NCBI GenBank assembly: GCA_027459525.1
Contig: DAIDIC010000143.1
Location: 11,187 to 75,186, forward strand
Reading direction: 5' to 3'
DNA length: 64,000 bases
From: JAJYBV01 sp021812265
GTDB taxonomy: Bacteria > Chloroflexota > Ktedonobacteria > Ktedonobacterales > JACDGC01
Shown here piece after piece: positions 42,672-50,311 of the stretch (within the stretch, counting starts at the first letter, position 1; each line of letters starts with the position of its first letter). The notes below the pieces were generated by a model. It searched no databases. It was not told the origin of the DNA and saw only the letters and a program-made list of their open reading frames with translations. Made by a program: the position numbers and the translations under genes.

Positions 42672-43628
42672 ATGCGCCAATTACTACCAGACGCCAAAGA
42701 CCCAGAAACGATAGCAGTCAATCGCAGAATAGCCGAAGCGCAAGCCTTAACAAATGGCTCGCAAGACGCGCTGATCATCAGCCATGTAAGCAAATATTTT
42801 ATAAAAGGAAGCAATGGGCCGCTGTTTTATATTAAAAAAATGCTGCGTCCTTCACAAAAACCAGCGCAACCTACACATCAAAGGGTTATCCGCGCCTTAG
42901 ATGATGTTTCACTCACAGTAAAACGCAATACAATTATTGGGGTATTAGGTTCAAATGGATCCGGAAAATCTACATTAATCCGAGCAATTTCAACCCTGCT
43001 TATTCCCGATAAAGGCAGTGTAAAAGTATTCGATCACGATGTTATTGCCGAACGCGATACGGTTCAGCGCCTCATAAACAGAGTAAGCGTTGAAGCGTCA
43101 TTTTTTCGGAGGCTTAGCCCCATTGAAAATTTAATGTATTCGGCGCGGCTATATAACGTCCCCGGCCCAGAAGCGCGCCGGCAAATTCACGCTTTGCTGA
43201 ACCGTTTAGGTATACGCAAAGAACGCCGCAATCACCCGATTGAAGATATGTCACGCGGGATGCAACAAAAAGTTGCCATTGCCCGCGCGTTTCTTACATC
43301 ACCGATATTATTGCTGCTGGATGAGCCAACAACCGGACTGGATCCGCGATCAAAAGCAGAAGTGCAGCAATTTATTCTGGAATTGCGCGCCAATCACGAC
43401 GCCACCATTCTGCTGACAACCCACGACATGGATGAGGCGGAAGCGCTGTGCGACTCTATCGCAATTATTGATAACGGCCGCATAGCCGCATTAAACACCG
43501 CCGCAGAACTGCGTACGCAAATTGGCGCAGAAATGGGATTAAGCGGCCCCGCCACATTGCACGATGTGTTTATGTGGTATACCGGCCGCGCATGGAAAGA
43601 AGATGAAGAAGATGATGATAATGAATAG
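42672..43628 (+). CDS. ABC exporter ATPase (ABC-2 / DrrA type)
   Basis: 318 residues from ATG 42672 (AAGAGG upstream); the frame extends further upstream without a ribosome site. Walker A is LGSNGSGKST, the signature is DMSRGMQQKVAIARAF, Walker B is LLLLDEPTTGLDPRSKAE, and the H-loop is LLTTHDMDEAEALCD. The N-terminal 35 residues precede the usual domain start. The C-terminus is acidic (EDEEDDDNE). It powers the permease encoded 14 nt downstream. The type exports drugs, polysaccharides or lipids; the cargo is unknown. Confidence 0.92.
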   Translation: MRQLLPDAKDPETIAVNRRIAEAQALTNGSQDALIISHVSKYFIKGSNGPLFYIKKMLRPSQKPAQPTHQRVIRALDDVSLTVKRNTIIGVLGSNGSGKSTLIRAISTLLIPDKGSVKVFDHDVIAERDTVQRLINRVSVEASFFRRLSPIENLMYSARLYNVPGPEARRQIHALLNRLGIRKERRNHPIEDMSRGMQQKVAIARAFLTSPILLLLDEPTTGLDPRSKAEVQQFILELRANHDATILLTTHDMDEAEALCDSIAIIDNGRIAALNTAAELRTQIGAEMGLSGPATLHDVFMWYTGRAWKEDEEDDDNE

Positions 43629-43642
43629 GAGTATATACAGTC

Positions 43643-44491
43643 ATGCAGTCCTTTGAGCAGTCTGTTCAACGAAATAGCCGGGTGGCGCTGGCCTTTTTAG
43701 AACGCAACTTTAACCTGACAAAACGCTATTGGGCTTGGGAGTTGGTATGGATAACATATAACATTGTGAATGGTATATCAGTTACCTATATCGCTGCCGG
43801 CGCCAATGCTGTTATACCGGGATTTCATATTTCGCAAAGCCAGTTAAACACCGCCATTCTGGTCTTGGTAATCGGCACTGCAGTGTGGTCATATATCTCC
43901 ACCTGTTTCGACGATGTCGCCATGTTGTTTACTATTGAAAAATGGGAAGGCACACTAGAATATACCTTTATGGCGCCTATTAAACGAGTTACCATGATGT
44001 TTGGAGCCAGCATATACGCAGTTATTCACGGTTTTGTGCTGACCGCAATCCAACTGGTAGTTATGGCGATGTTTTTCCACATCGATTTAAGCAAAGCTAA
44101 TTTTTGGACCGCAATTCTCATATTGCTGCTAGGCACGGCGTCATTCATCGGCTTTGGGTTTATTACCGCAGTGCTGCCAATGCTTTTTACGGAATATGGG
44201 GACAAAATGGGGTTCATCGTTCGGTCTGTTATTCTGTTAGTTTCGGGAGTATACTACCCAGTAACGGTTTTACCCAAGTGGATGCAAACGCTTTCAGCAA
44301 TTTCGCCTGCGACATATGTTTTAGATGGCTTGCGCCGCAGTTTAATCAATGGGCAGCCTATTTGGCAAATGTGGAGCAGCGTAATCATTCTGGTTATTTC
44401 CGGCGCAATATCCATACCGGCTGGATTATGGGTCTTCCGAAAAGGAGAAGAATACGCCAAACGAACCGGCAAATTAAAACGCAACGGATAA
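43643..44491 (+). CDS. ABC-2 type exporter permease
   Basis: 282 residues with six hydrophobic segments and the ABC-2 family signature near the end (SVILLVSGVYYPVTVLPKWMQTLSAISPATYVLDGLR). It forms the membrane channel of the exporter with the ATPase just upstream. TAGGAG precedes the ATG. hflX follows 143 nt later with its own ribosome site. Confidence 0.9.
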   Translation: MQSFEQSVQRNSRVALAFLERNFNLTKRYWAWELVWITYNIVNGISVTYIAAGANAVIPGFHISQSQLNTAILVLVIGTAVWSYISTCFDDVAMLFTIEKWEGTLEYTFMAPIKRVTMMFGASIYAVIHGFVLTAIQLVVMAMFFHIDLSKANFWTAILILLLGTASFIGFGFITAVLPMLFTEYGDKMGFIVRSVILLVSGVYYPVTVLPKWMQTLSAISPATYVLDGLRRSLINGQPIWQMWSSVIILVISGAISIPAGLWVFRKGEEYAKRTGKLKRNG

Positions 44492-44634
44492 TTTACTTAG
44501 CGCTGCGGCAAAACAGAGCAAAGATATACATGAGGCAGGCGCCAAGACTTTTACAGGTTTTTGGCGCATTCCCCAATAAACGTATATTGCTGCAGTTTAT
44601 AACAAAACATACATACACACATACGAGGATAGTT

Positions 44635-45924
44635 ATGTCGAATATTTTTGATTGGCAAAAGCCGCAGGAACGCGCTTTTCTTATTGCGGTAAATTCCAAA
44701 AAGGCCGACACCCACTGGAGTGTAGAAGATTCCTTGGCGGAATTGGCTTCTTTGGCAAAAACTGCCGGAGCCGAAGTTGTAGGAACCGCAGTTCAGCAAT
44801 TGGAAAAGCCCGACCCGCGCACCTATTTCGGCAAAGGCCGCGCAGAAGAATTGGTTGGATTGTGCAGCGCTGTAGACGCTTCATTGATTATAGCTGATGA
44901 TGAGCTGACCCCAAACCAACAACTGCATCTTGAAGAAATCCTAAAAATGGACGTTATCGACCGCACCGCGCTGATATTAGATATTTTCGCGCTCCATGCG
45001 CGATCTCGCGAGGGGCAAATGCAAGTGGAACTGGCGCAATATGAATATCAACTGCCACGGCTTTTGGGGCTGCGCAATCACCTCTCTCGGCAAGCCGGCG
45101 GCGCTATCGGTGGGGCTATCGGCACACGCGGCCCCGGCGAAACACGGCTGGAGGTAAATCGACGCCGCGTGCGCGACCGCATTGCCGAATTAAAGCAGGA
45201 AATTAACCTTATCAGCCGGCATAGAGATCTGCAGCATAAACAGCGCAAATTTGAAATGGTTCCCGTTGTAGCGCTGGTTGGCTACACAAACGCCGGTAAA
45301 TCAACCTTATTTAACACACTTACATCGGCGGATACTCTGGCAGAAAATATTTTGTTTGCAACACTAGACCCCACAACCAGACAATTAACGCTGCCAGGTC
45401 ATCAAGAAGCGCTGCTGAGCGACACCGTGGGCTTTATTCAAAAATTGCCCACAAGCTTGGTTACCGCGTTCCGCGCAACGTTAGAGGAAGCTCGCGAAGC
45501 AGATTTGCTGTTGGAAGTAGTAGATATTTCTCACGAAAACGCAATTGAACAAAACTTAACGGTGTTTGATGTGCTAAAAAGTCTGAAATTAGCTGATAAA
45601 CCACGGATTACTGCATTAAATAAAATTGACGCGGTGACAGATCGCGCAGCAATTGATACAACTCTGTACCAAAACCCAACGCTTATTTCTGCGCACTCCG
45701 GAGAAGGCAAACAGCAGCTTTTAGAAGCCATCAGCGCGCAATTAACCGCCAACATGCAGCCATTCCGCGCATTTCTGCCGTTTCAGCGCGGCGATTTAGT
45801 GGAAATAATTCACCGCCGCGGTTTAGTTTCGAAAGAAATATACGCCGCCGATGGCATACACATAGAAGGCCGCATTCCTGCGCATTTGGAAAAATCTTTG
45901 CAGCAATACGCTATGGAAGATTAA
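44635..45924 (+). CDS. hflX: GTPase HflX
   Basis: 429 residues from ATG 44635 (ACGAGGATAGTT upstream). A longer in-frame reading overlaps the permease gene and is rejected. The N-terminal HflX domain reads VQQLEKPDPRTYFGKGRAEEL and ends with the glycine-rich GGAIGTRGPGETRLEVNRRR. The G domain shows VALVGYTNAGKSTLFNTLT (G1), DTVGFIQKLP (G3) and ALNKID (G4). HflX binds 50S subunits and splits stalled or hibernating ribosomes. It lies behind an exporter whose leader could respond to ribosome stalling, a suggestive but unproven pairing. Confidence 0.95.
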   Translation: MSNIFDWQKPQERAFLIAVNSKKADTHWSVEDSLAELASLAKTAGAEVVGTAVQQLEKPDPRTYFGKGRAEELVGLCSAVDASLIIADDELTPNQQLHLEEILKMDVIDRTALILDIFALHARSREGQMQVELAQYEYQLPRLLGLRNHLSRQAGGAIGGAIGTRGPGETRLEVNRRRVRDRIAELKQEINLISRHRDLQHKQRKFEMVPVVALVGYTNAGKSTLFNTLTSADTLAENILFATLDPTTRQLTLPGHQEALLSDTVGFIQKLPTSLVTAFRATLEEAREADLLLEVVDISHENAIEQNLTVFDVLKSLKLADKPRITALNKIDAVTDRAAIDTTLYQNPTLISAHSGEGKQQLLEAISAQLTANMQPFRAFLPFQRGDLVEIIHRRGLVSKEIYAADGIHIEGRIPAHLEKSLQQYAMED

Positions 45925-45974
45925 ATATCCCAACGATAGATCTTTGGCGCACATACAAAACACTTGCAAATATC

Positions 45975-45997
45975 GCACTATTGTGACACAATAGTGC
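45975..45997. promoter_or_regulatory. 23-bp palindrome upstream of the ECF transporter operon
   Basis: GCACTATTGTG-A-CACAATAGTGC is a perfect 11-1-11 dyad, about 130 nt before the S-component gene. A smaller dyad TTGATT-T-AATCAA follows at 46005-46017. The size fits a dimeric repressor operator. It could also form a hairpin behind hflX, but no U tract follows. Confidence 0.5.
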
Positions 45998-46125
45998 CAT
46001 AACATTGATTTAATCAAGAAATGGCATTCATTTCGATATCTATTCAGAGCTGAGTGACTGTCGTTTCTTAAATCAAGCAAATAATGTTGTTTGCATCAAT
46101 TCTTCCAAGAGGTATGATATCTCCT

Positions 46126-46725
46126 ATGTCAATGGCTACGACAGAACAGCGCAGCGGCCCATTCACACTTACCACCACACGCATCGTTACAGCGGCCGTG
46201 CTGATTGCGATTACGCTGATACTCGGCTTCGTTCCAAACCTTGGCTTCATTCCAATACCAAATCTTACAGGCAGCGCAACTACCGAACATATCCCCACTA
46301 TTTTAGGTTCAGTTTTAGAAGGCCCCTTGGTTGGCGGAGTTACCGGCTTAACTTTTGGCTTGCTTAGCTTTACGCGAGCAACGGTACCAGCATTTAAAGA
46401 TCCAATAGTGGCAATTCTGCCGCGTATTCTCATTGGCATTACGCCTTGGCTGGTATATCAGCCATTGAAACGCATTCAGGCAGATTTCGCCGCCGGAGTC
46501 GCCGGTTTAGTCGGTTCACTCACAAACTCCTTTTTTGTGCTGTTTTTCGCAATCATTCGCGGCTACTTTCCGTCTACAATTATTGTCGCTGTAATTCCGC
46601 AAGTAATTGCTGAGGCGATTTTGGCGACAGTTGCTACAATTGCAATCGCTCGCGCAGTTACCATTGTGCGCAATCAACTGCTGTACGCGCCGGATAAAAA
46701 AGATCGCTCGAAAATGGAATATTGA
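46126..46725 (+). CDS. ECF transporter S component (substrate-binding membrane subunit)
   Basis: 199 residues from ATG 46126; ATG 46084 or 46114 are possible, and AAGAGG lies 13 nt before the chosen start. Five or six hydrophobic segments follow the S-component pattern: VLIAITLILGFVPNLGFIPIPN, ATTEHIPTILGSVLEGPLVGGVTGLTFGLLSF, and PRILIGITPWLVYQPL. S components bind vitamins or cofactors in the membrane. The substrate is not readable from sequence. It is the first gene of a complete S-A-T operon. Confidence 0.82.
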   Translation: MSMATTEQRSGPFTLTTTRIVTAAVLIAITLILGFVPNLGFIPIPNLTGSATTEHIPTILGSVLEGPLVGGVTGLTFGLLSFTRATVPAFKDPIVAILPRILIGITPWLVYQPLKRIQADFAAGVAGLVGSLTNSFFVLFFAIIRGYFPSTIIVAVIPQVIAEAILATVATIAIARAVTIVRNQLLYAPDKKDRSKMEY

Positions 46726-46779
46726 TATTGGGCCTGCATAAAATATGCAGGTTTCTCCAATATAAAAGGCAGATGTCAC

Positions 46780-48579
46780 ATGATAGAGTTACGTAACGTG
46801 ACATTTCGGTATAATGCCCGCATCAAAGACAGCGCGCCGGCAATTCAATCGCTAAACATGGTGTTTCATGAAGGCGAAATCGCCGCTGTGCTGGGTAAAA
46901 ACGGATCCGGCAAAAGCACGCTTTCCCGCATTATTTCAGGTATATTAAAACCACAGTTTGGCGAAGCGCTGGTAGATGGCTATTCTACCAGCATCCCCAA
47001 AGAAATGTGGGAAGCTCGCAGCCGCGTTGGGATTGTTTTCCAAAACCCTGATGATCAGATTATCTCCAATAATGTTTTAGATGAAATTGTTTTTGGTCCG
47101 GAAAATCTGGGCATACCACGCAACGAAATTGAATCACGCATCCAAGAAATCTCCCAAATACTGCAAATTGAATCAATTATGGACTACCCAATCCATGAAT
47201 TAACATTTGGACAAAAACAGTTGGTCGCCATTGCCGGCGTTTTGGCAATGAGGCCGCGCTATATGATTTTTGATGAACCTACTACATCTTTAGGACCGGA
47301 ACAAACACAGGCGCTGTTACAAATCATTCAGAAGTTTGCGCGAGAATATCATCTTGGTGTTATATATATTACTCACAATATGGACGAGGTTCCGTTTTGC
47401 GACACCGTTTTTGTTATGGAAAACGGCAGCGTCATCCGGCAAGGCGCCCCCAGCCAAATTTTTGCGGACGCCATGGCCATGCGCCAATATGGGCTGGATA
47501 TTCCGGCAGTAACAGAGATATATCAGCGCATAAAAACATCATTGACTGAAACCTCGGTTATGCCCTTAAACGAAGAACAATTCGCTGAGATCTTTGCAAA
47601 CAGCGCGCACATCACCCAACCGGAAGCAACACCAAGCGCTGCCGGTTCCACATCCGATAATTCAGATAACACACAAAAAAATACCGAAGCGGCGTCTCTC
47701 ATTATTGAAACAAAAGACGCACATTTTACCTATAAAGCAGGTACGCCGTTTGCCCAAATTGGTTTAGCCGGAATTACAATCCGCGTGCCACAAGGCTCAT
47801 TCATCGCCTGTGTTGGGCCAACCCGTTCCGGTAAATCAACATTGCTGGATTCATTAAACGGTGTGTTGAAACCCGGCCGCAATATGGTCTTTTACCAAGG
47901 CAAAGATATTCATACCCCGGGATATGATTTATCCGCACTGCGAAAAGATGTGGGAGTTGTTTTTCAATCACCGGATGCGCAAATTATAAAAGACGTTGTC
48001 GGTAAAGATATTGCCTTTGGTTTGCGGCAATTAAAGCTTTCCTTAGCCGAATCTCGCCAAAGAGTGCAGGAAAGCTTGGAAAGCGTCGGGTTGAATTACG
48101 AAGAATTTCGCAACCGCTATACCTACACACTGAGCGGAGGCCAGAAAAGGCGCGTTACCATAGCCGGAGCGCTCGCGCTGCGCCCCAAAATATTGGCGCT
48201 GGATGAACCAACCGCCGGGTTAGATCCACAGGGCCGAGCCGGATTTTTGCAAATGTTGAAACAGTTGGGAAATGATCGCGGGCTGACTATCATCTACATG
48301 ACCGCAAATTTAGAAGACATTATTGCGCTGGCTGATACTATCTATCTGCTGGAAAACGGCAAAGTTGTGATGAGCGGCTCCCCCAAAGAAATTTTAGAAC
48401 ATACCGATACAATTGCGCGCATGAACATCGGTCTGCCGGCAGTTACTCGCATCTCCGCAGCGATAAAACGGCGAATACCAAGTTTCGCCGAAAACGCGCT
48501 GAATTTGCATGAACTGGAGACCGCGTTGCTGCAATACGCCGGCCCTAACGGCCGGGGTAAAGGACTCAACTCGTTATGA
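46780..48579 (+). CDS. Fused ECF transporter ATPase (EcfA-EcfA')
   Basis: 599 residues with two ABC ATPase domains in one chain. Domain 1 (about 1-250): Walker A GKNGSGKST near 40, Q-loop VFQNPDDQII, signature LTFGQKQLVAIAGV and Walker B MIFDEPTTSLGPEQ. A linker of about 60 low-complexity residues follows. Domain 2 (about 310-580): Walker A GPTRSGKST near 350, VFQSPDAQII, LSGGQKRRVTIAGALA, LALDEPTAGLDPQ. The Q-loop pattern FQNPD/FQSPD is typical for EcfA. The stop overlaps the EcfT start (ATGA). Confidence 0.92.
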   Translation: MIELRNVTFRYNARIKDSAPAIQSLNMVFHEGEIAAVLGKNGSGKSTLSRIISGILKPQFGEALVDGYSTSIPKEMWEARSRVGIVFQNPDDQIISNNVLDEIVFGPENLGIPRNEIESRIQEISQILQIESIMDYPIHELTFGQKQLVAIAGVLAMRPRYMIFDEPTTSLGPEQTQALLQIIQKFAREYHLGVIYITHNMDEVPFCDTVFVMENGSVIRQGAPSQIFADAMAMRQYGLDIPAVTEIYQRIKTSLTETSVMPLNEEQFAEIFANSAHITQPEATPSAAGSTSDNSDNTQKNTEAASLIIETKDAHFTYKAGTPFAQIGLAGITIRVPQGSFIACVGPTRSGKSTLLDSLNGVLKPGRNMVFYQGKDIHTPGYDLSALRKDVGVVFQSPDAQIIKDVVGKDIAFGLRQLKLSLAESRQRVQESLESVGLNYEEFRNRYTYTLSGGQKRRVTIAGALALRPKILALDEPTAGLDPQGRAGFLQMLKQLGNDRGLTIIYMTANLEDIIALADTIYLLENGKVVMSGSPKEILEHTDTIARMNIGLPAVTRISAAIKRRIPSFAENALNLHELETALLQYAGPNGRGKGLNSL

Positions 48580-49403
48580 TAGAAATTTCACGTGTTATTA
48601 CCATCGGACAATATGTGCCGCAATCCAGCGTCATCCATAAAATTGATCCGCGAATGAAGATTTTAGCGGCTGTAATTTTTATTATTGTCGTCTCTGTTGT
48701 CAATTCATTTGCGGCGCTGGCGGCGCTCACGTTATTTATTATATTGTTGATACCAATTTCAAAACTTACTTTTCGATTTATTCTCATAACCTTGCGCCCA
48801 GCGCTGTTTTTCATAGCTATTATGGGAATTTTCCAAGTTCTTTTCTATCAGCAATCGGGAAATCAAGAGACGCTGTGGAGTTGGTGGATTTTGCATATTA
48901 CAGTTCAAGGCATTATCGCCAGTATGAAAGTGGATATTCGCTCGCTTCTGCTCTATATTTTTGTTAATATGCTTACGTACACTACCACATTTGTTGAACT
49001 AACCGATGGCGCTGGCTCACTGATGTCTCCACTGCAAAAAATCGGCGTTCCTGTACAAGAATATATGCTTACCATCATGATTGCCCTAAAGTTTGTGCCG
49101 CTGTTTGTAGAGCAGTTAGAACAATCAATAAAAGCGCAAGCAGCGCGCGGTAGTAGCATGGATAGCGGAAACTTCTTCAGTCGGGCAGCCAAAGTCAGCC
49201 CGCTGCTTATTCCGCTGGTGCTCAATGGCTTTCAGCGCGCAGAACAAATGGCGGTGGCGCTGGAGGCGCGTTCTTATCGCGGCGGGAAGAATCGGACAAA
49301 ATATCGGGTTTTGCGATTGAAACCTTCCGATATTTTTGTCATGGTATTTTTTATGCTCATCATGGCAATTACGTTGTATATCAACATTCGCTGGATGATA
49401 TAA
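48576..49403 (+). CDS. ECF transporter T component (EcfT)
   Basis: 275 residues. Hydrophobic segments at the N-terminus (ILAAVIFIIVVSVVNSFAALAALTLFIILLIPI) are followed by the coupling helices with the two Ala-Arg motifs that touch the ATPases: KAQAARGSSMD and ALEARSYRGGKNRT. It couples ATP use by the fused EcfA-A' to rotation of the S component. Four-base overlap with the ATPase gene indicates coupled translation. Confidence 0.92.
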   Translation: MIEISRVITIGQYVPQSSVIHKIDPRMKILAAVIFIIVVSVVNSFAALAALTLFIILLIPISKLTFRFILITLRPALFFIAIMGIFQVLFYQQSGNQETLWSWWILHITVQGIIASMKVDIRSLLLYIFVNMLTYTTTFVELTDGAGSLMSPLQKIGVPVQEYMLTIMIALKFVPLFVEQLEQSIKAQAARGSSMDSGNFFSRAAKVSPLLIPLVLNGFQRAEQMAVALEARSYRGGKNRTKYRVLRLKPSDIFVMVFFMLIMAITLYINIRWMI

Positions 49404-49427
49404 TGAAGCCGGAGGAGGGCTATTTTC

Positions 49428-49991
49428 TTGGGAAAGATATTTACCGTCCAAGTAAACGGCGCAGAACACCGAGTTGAAATAGAACCGGGTGAACATGGAA
49501 TTTGGCAGGCAGTTATAGACGGCAAGCCTGTCACTATCGATACATATCAAGTTTCAGACGGACATACACATCTTTTAATCGAAAACGCATCCTTCGATTT
49601 TTATATCTCACAAACTCCCGGCGAAACGCAAACAGTAGAACAACGAACGTATGATATTACCAACAGCGGTATTCCACATTCTGTTGTTATATTTGATGAA
49701 CATCGGCGATCGCTGACAAAATCGGTCTCGCGGCCGGGAGCCGGCGGCGATGTTACTATAAAAGCGCCCATGCCGGGCTTGGTTGTTGCAGTGCTTGTTG
49801 CGCCTCATGAACAGGTAGTAAAAAATCAGCGGATTGCCGTTCTGGAAGCAATGAAAATGCAAAATGATCTGCTGGCCCCGCGCGATGGTGTTATCCGGAC
49901 TGTCGCTGTTACTGCCGGGCAGGCGGTAAACCAAGGACAACAGCTTTTTGTTATCGGATCTGCCGAACAAACCGAAAATCCCGACGCATAA
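49428..49991 (+). CDS. Biotin-carboxyl-carrier-domain protein
   Basis: 187 residues from a TTG start behind GGAGGAGGG. Residues 1-100 form a beta-rich part unlike the AccB N-terminus (FTVQVNGAEHRVEIEPGEHG), as in the carboxylase beta-barrel linker (BT-like) preceding a carrier domain. The last 75 residues are a biotinyl domain: IKAPMPGLVVAVLVAPHEQV, the target lysine in VLEAMKMQNDLLAP, and TVAVTAGQAVNQGQQLFVIG. It would carry CO2 on biotin for a carboxylase or decarboxylase. No carboxylase subunit is adjacent. It starts 24 nt after ecfT and is probably cotranscribed. Confidence 0.88.
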   Translation: MGKIFTVQVNGAEHRVEIEPGEHGIWQAVIDGKPVTIDTYQVSDGHTHLLIENASFDFYISQTPGETQTVEQRTYDITNSGIPHSVVIFDEHRRSLTKSVSRPGAGGDVTIKAPMPGLVVAVLVAPHEQVVKNQRIAVLEAMKMQNDLLAPRDGVIRTVAVTAGQAVNQGQQLFVIGSAEQTENPDA

Positions 49992-50036
49992 ACACATGTA
50001 ACTGCCGAAGGACGAAACATAAACAATTCCAGCTGC

Positions 50037-50167
50037 GCCGGGCGCCGCAAAGGGGTTCACAACACCCGGCTGCCACTGCTGGGAGCAGCGGCAAAACATC
50101 ATGGTTGGAACATGATGGAGAGAAAGTGAAAGAGTGTCAGCCAGCAAGACGTTCTTTCATCCTCTCT
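50037..50167 (+). ncRNA. Four-hairpin structured element, candidate ncRNA or 3' UTR
   Basis: Four hairpins in a row. H1: GCCGGG (50037-50042)/CCCGGC (50065-50070). H2: TGCC-A-CTGCT/AGCAG-C-GGCA (50071-50093) with loop GGG. H3: CATCATG (50097-50103)/CATGATG (50111-50117). H4: AGAGA (50119-50123)/TCTCT (50163-50167) and TGAAAGA (50127-50133)/TCTTTCA (50153-50159). The rest of the 320-nt gap (49992-50311) is AT-rich and includes the TATAGT -10-like element at 50260-50265 for the kinase gene. I do not recognise the fold among common RNAs (SRP, 6S, RNase P, tmRNA). Confidence 0.5.
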
Positions 50168-50311
50168 GCAGATGATTATAAAACATTTGTTCCATAATTA
50201 CAATGGTTTTTATTAGTACTTTCTGACTATTTTTCCTCCCAATTCTCACATAATCTCAGTATAGTTAATGATATACAAGAAATATTTCTGCTACCATACT
50301 GAGGGAAAATT

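Noticed and set aside
44104..44634. Long N-terminal extension of HflX
   Set aside because: It overlaps the whole 3' half of the permease gene in another frame; ATG 44635 has a ribosome site and the protein then starts as usual for HflX.
50255..50303. Inverted repeat CTCAGTAT / ATACTGAG before the histidine kinase gene
   Set aside because: Only 8 bp with a 33-nt spacer; it overlaps the -10 and the ribosome site, but chance similarity cannot be excluded.
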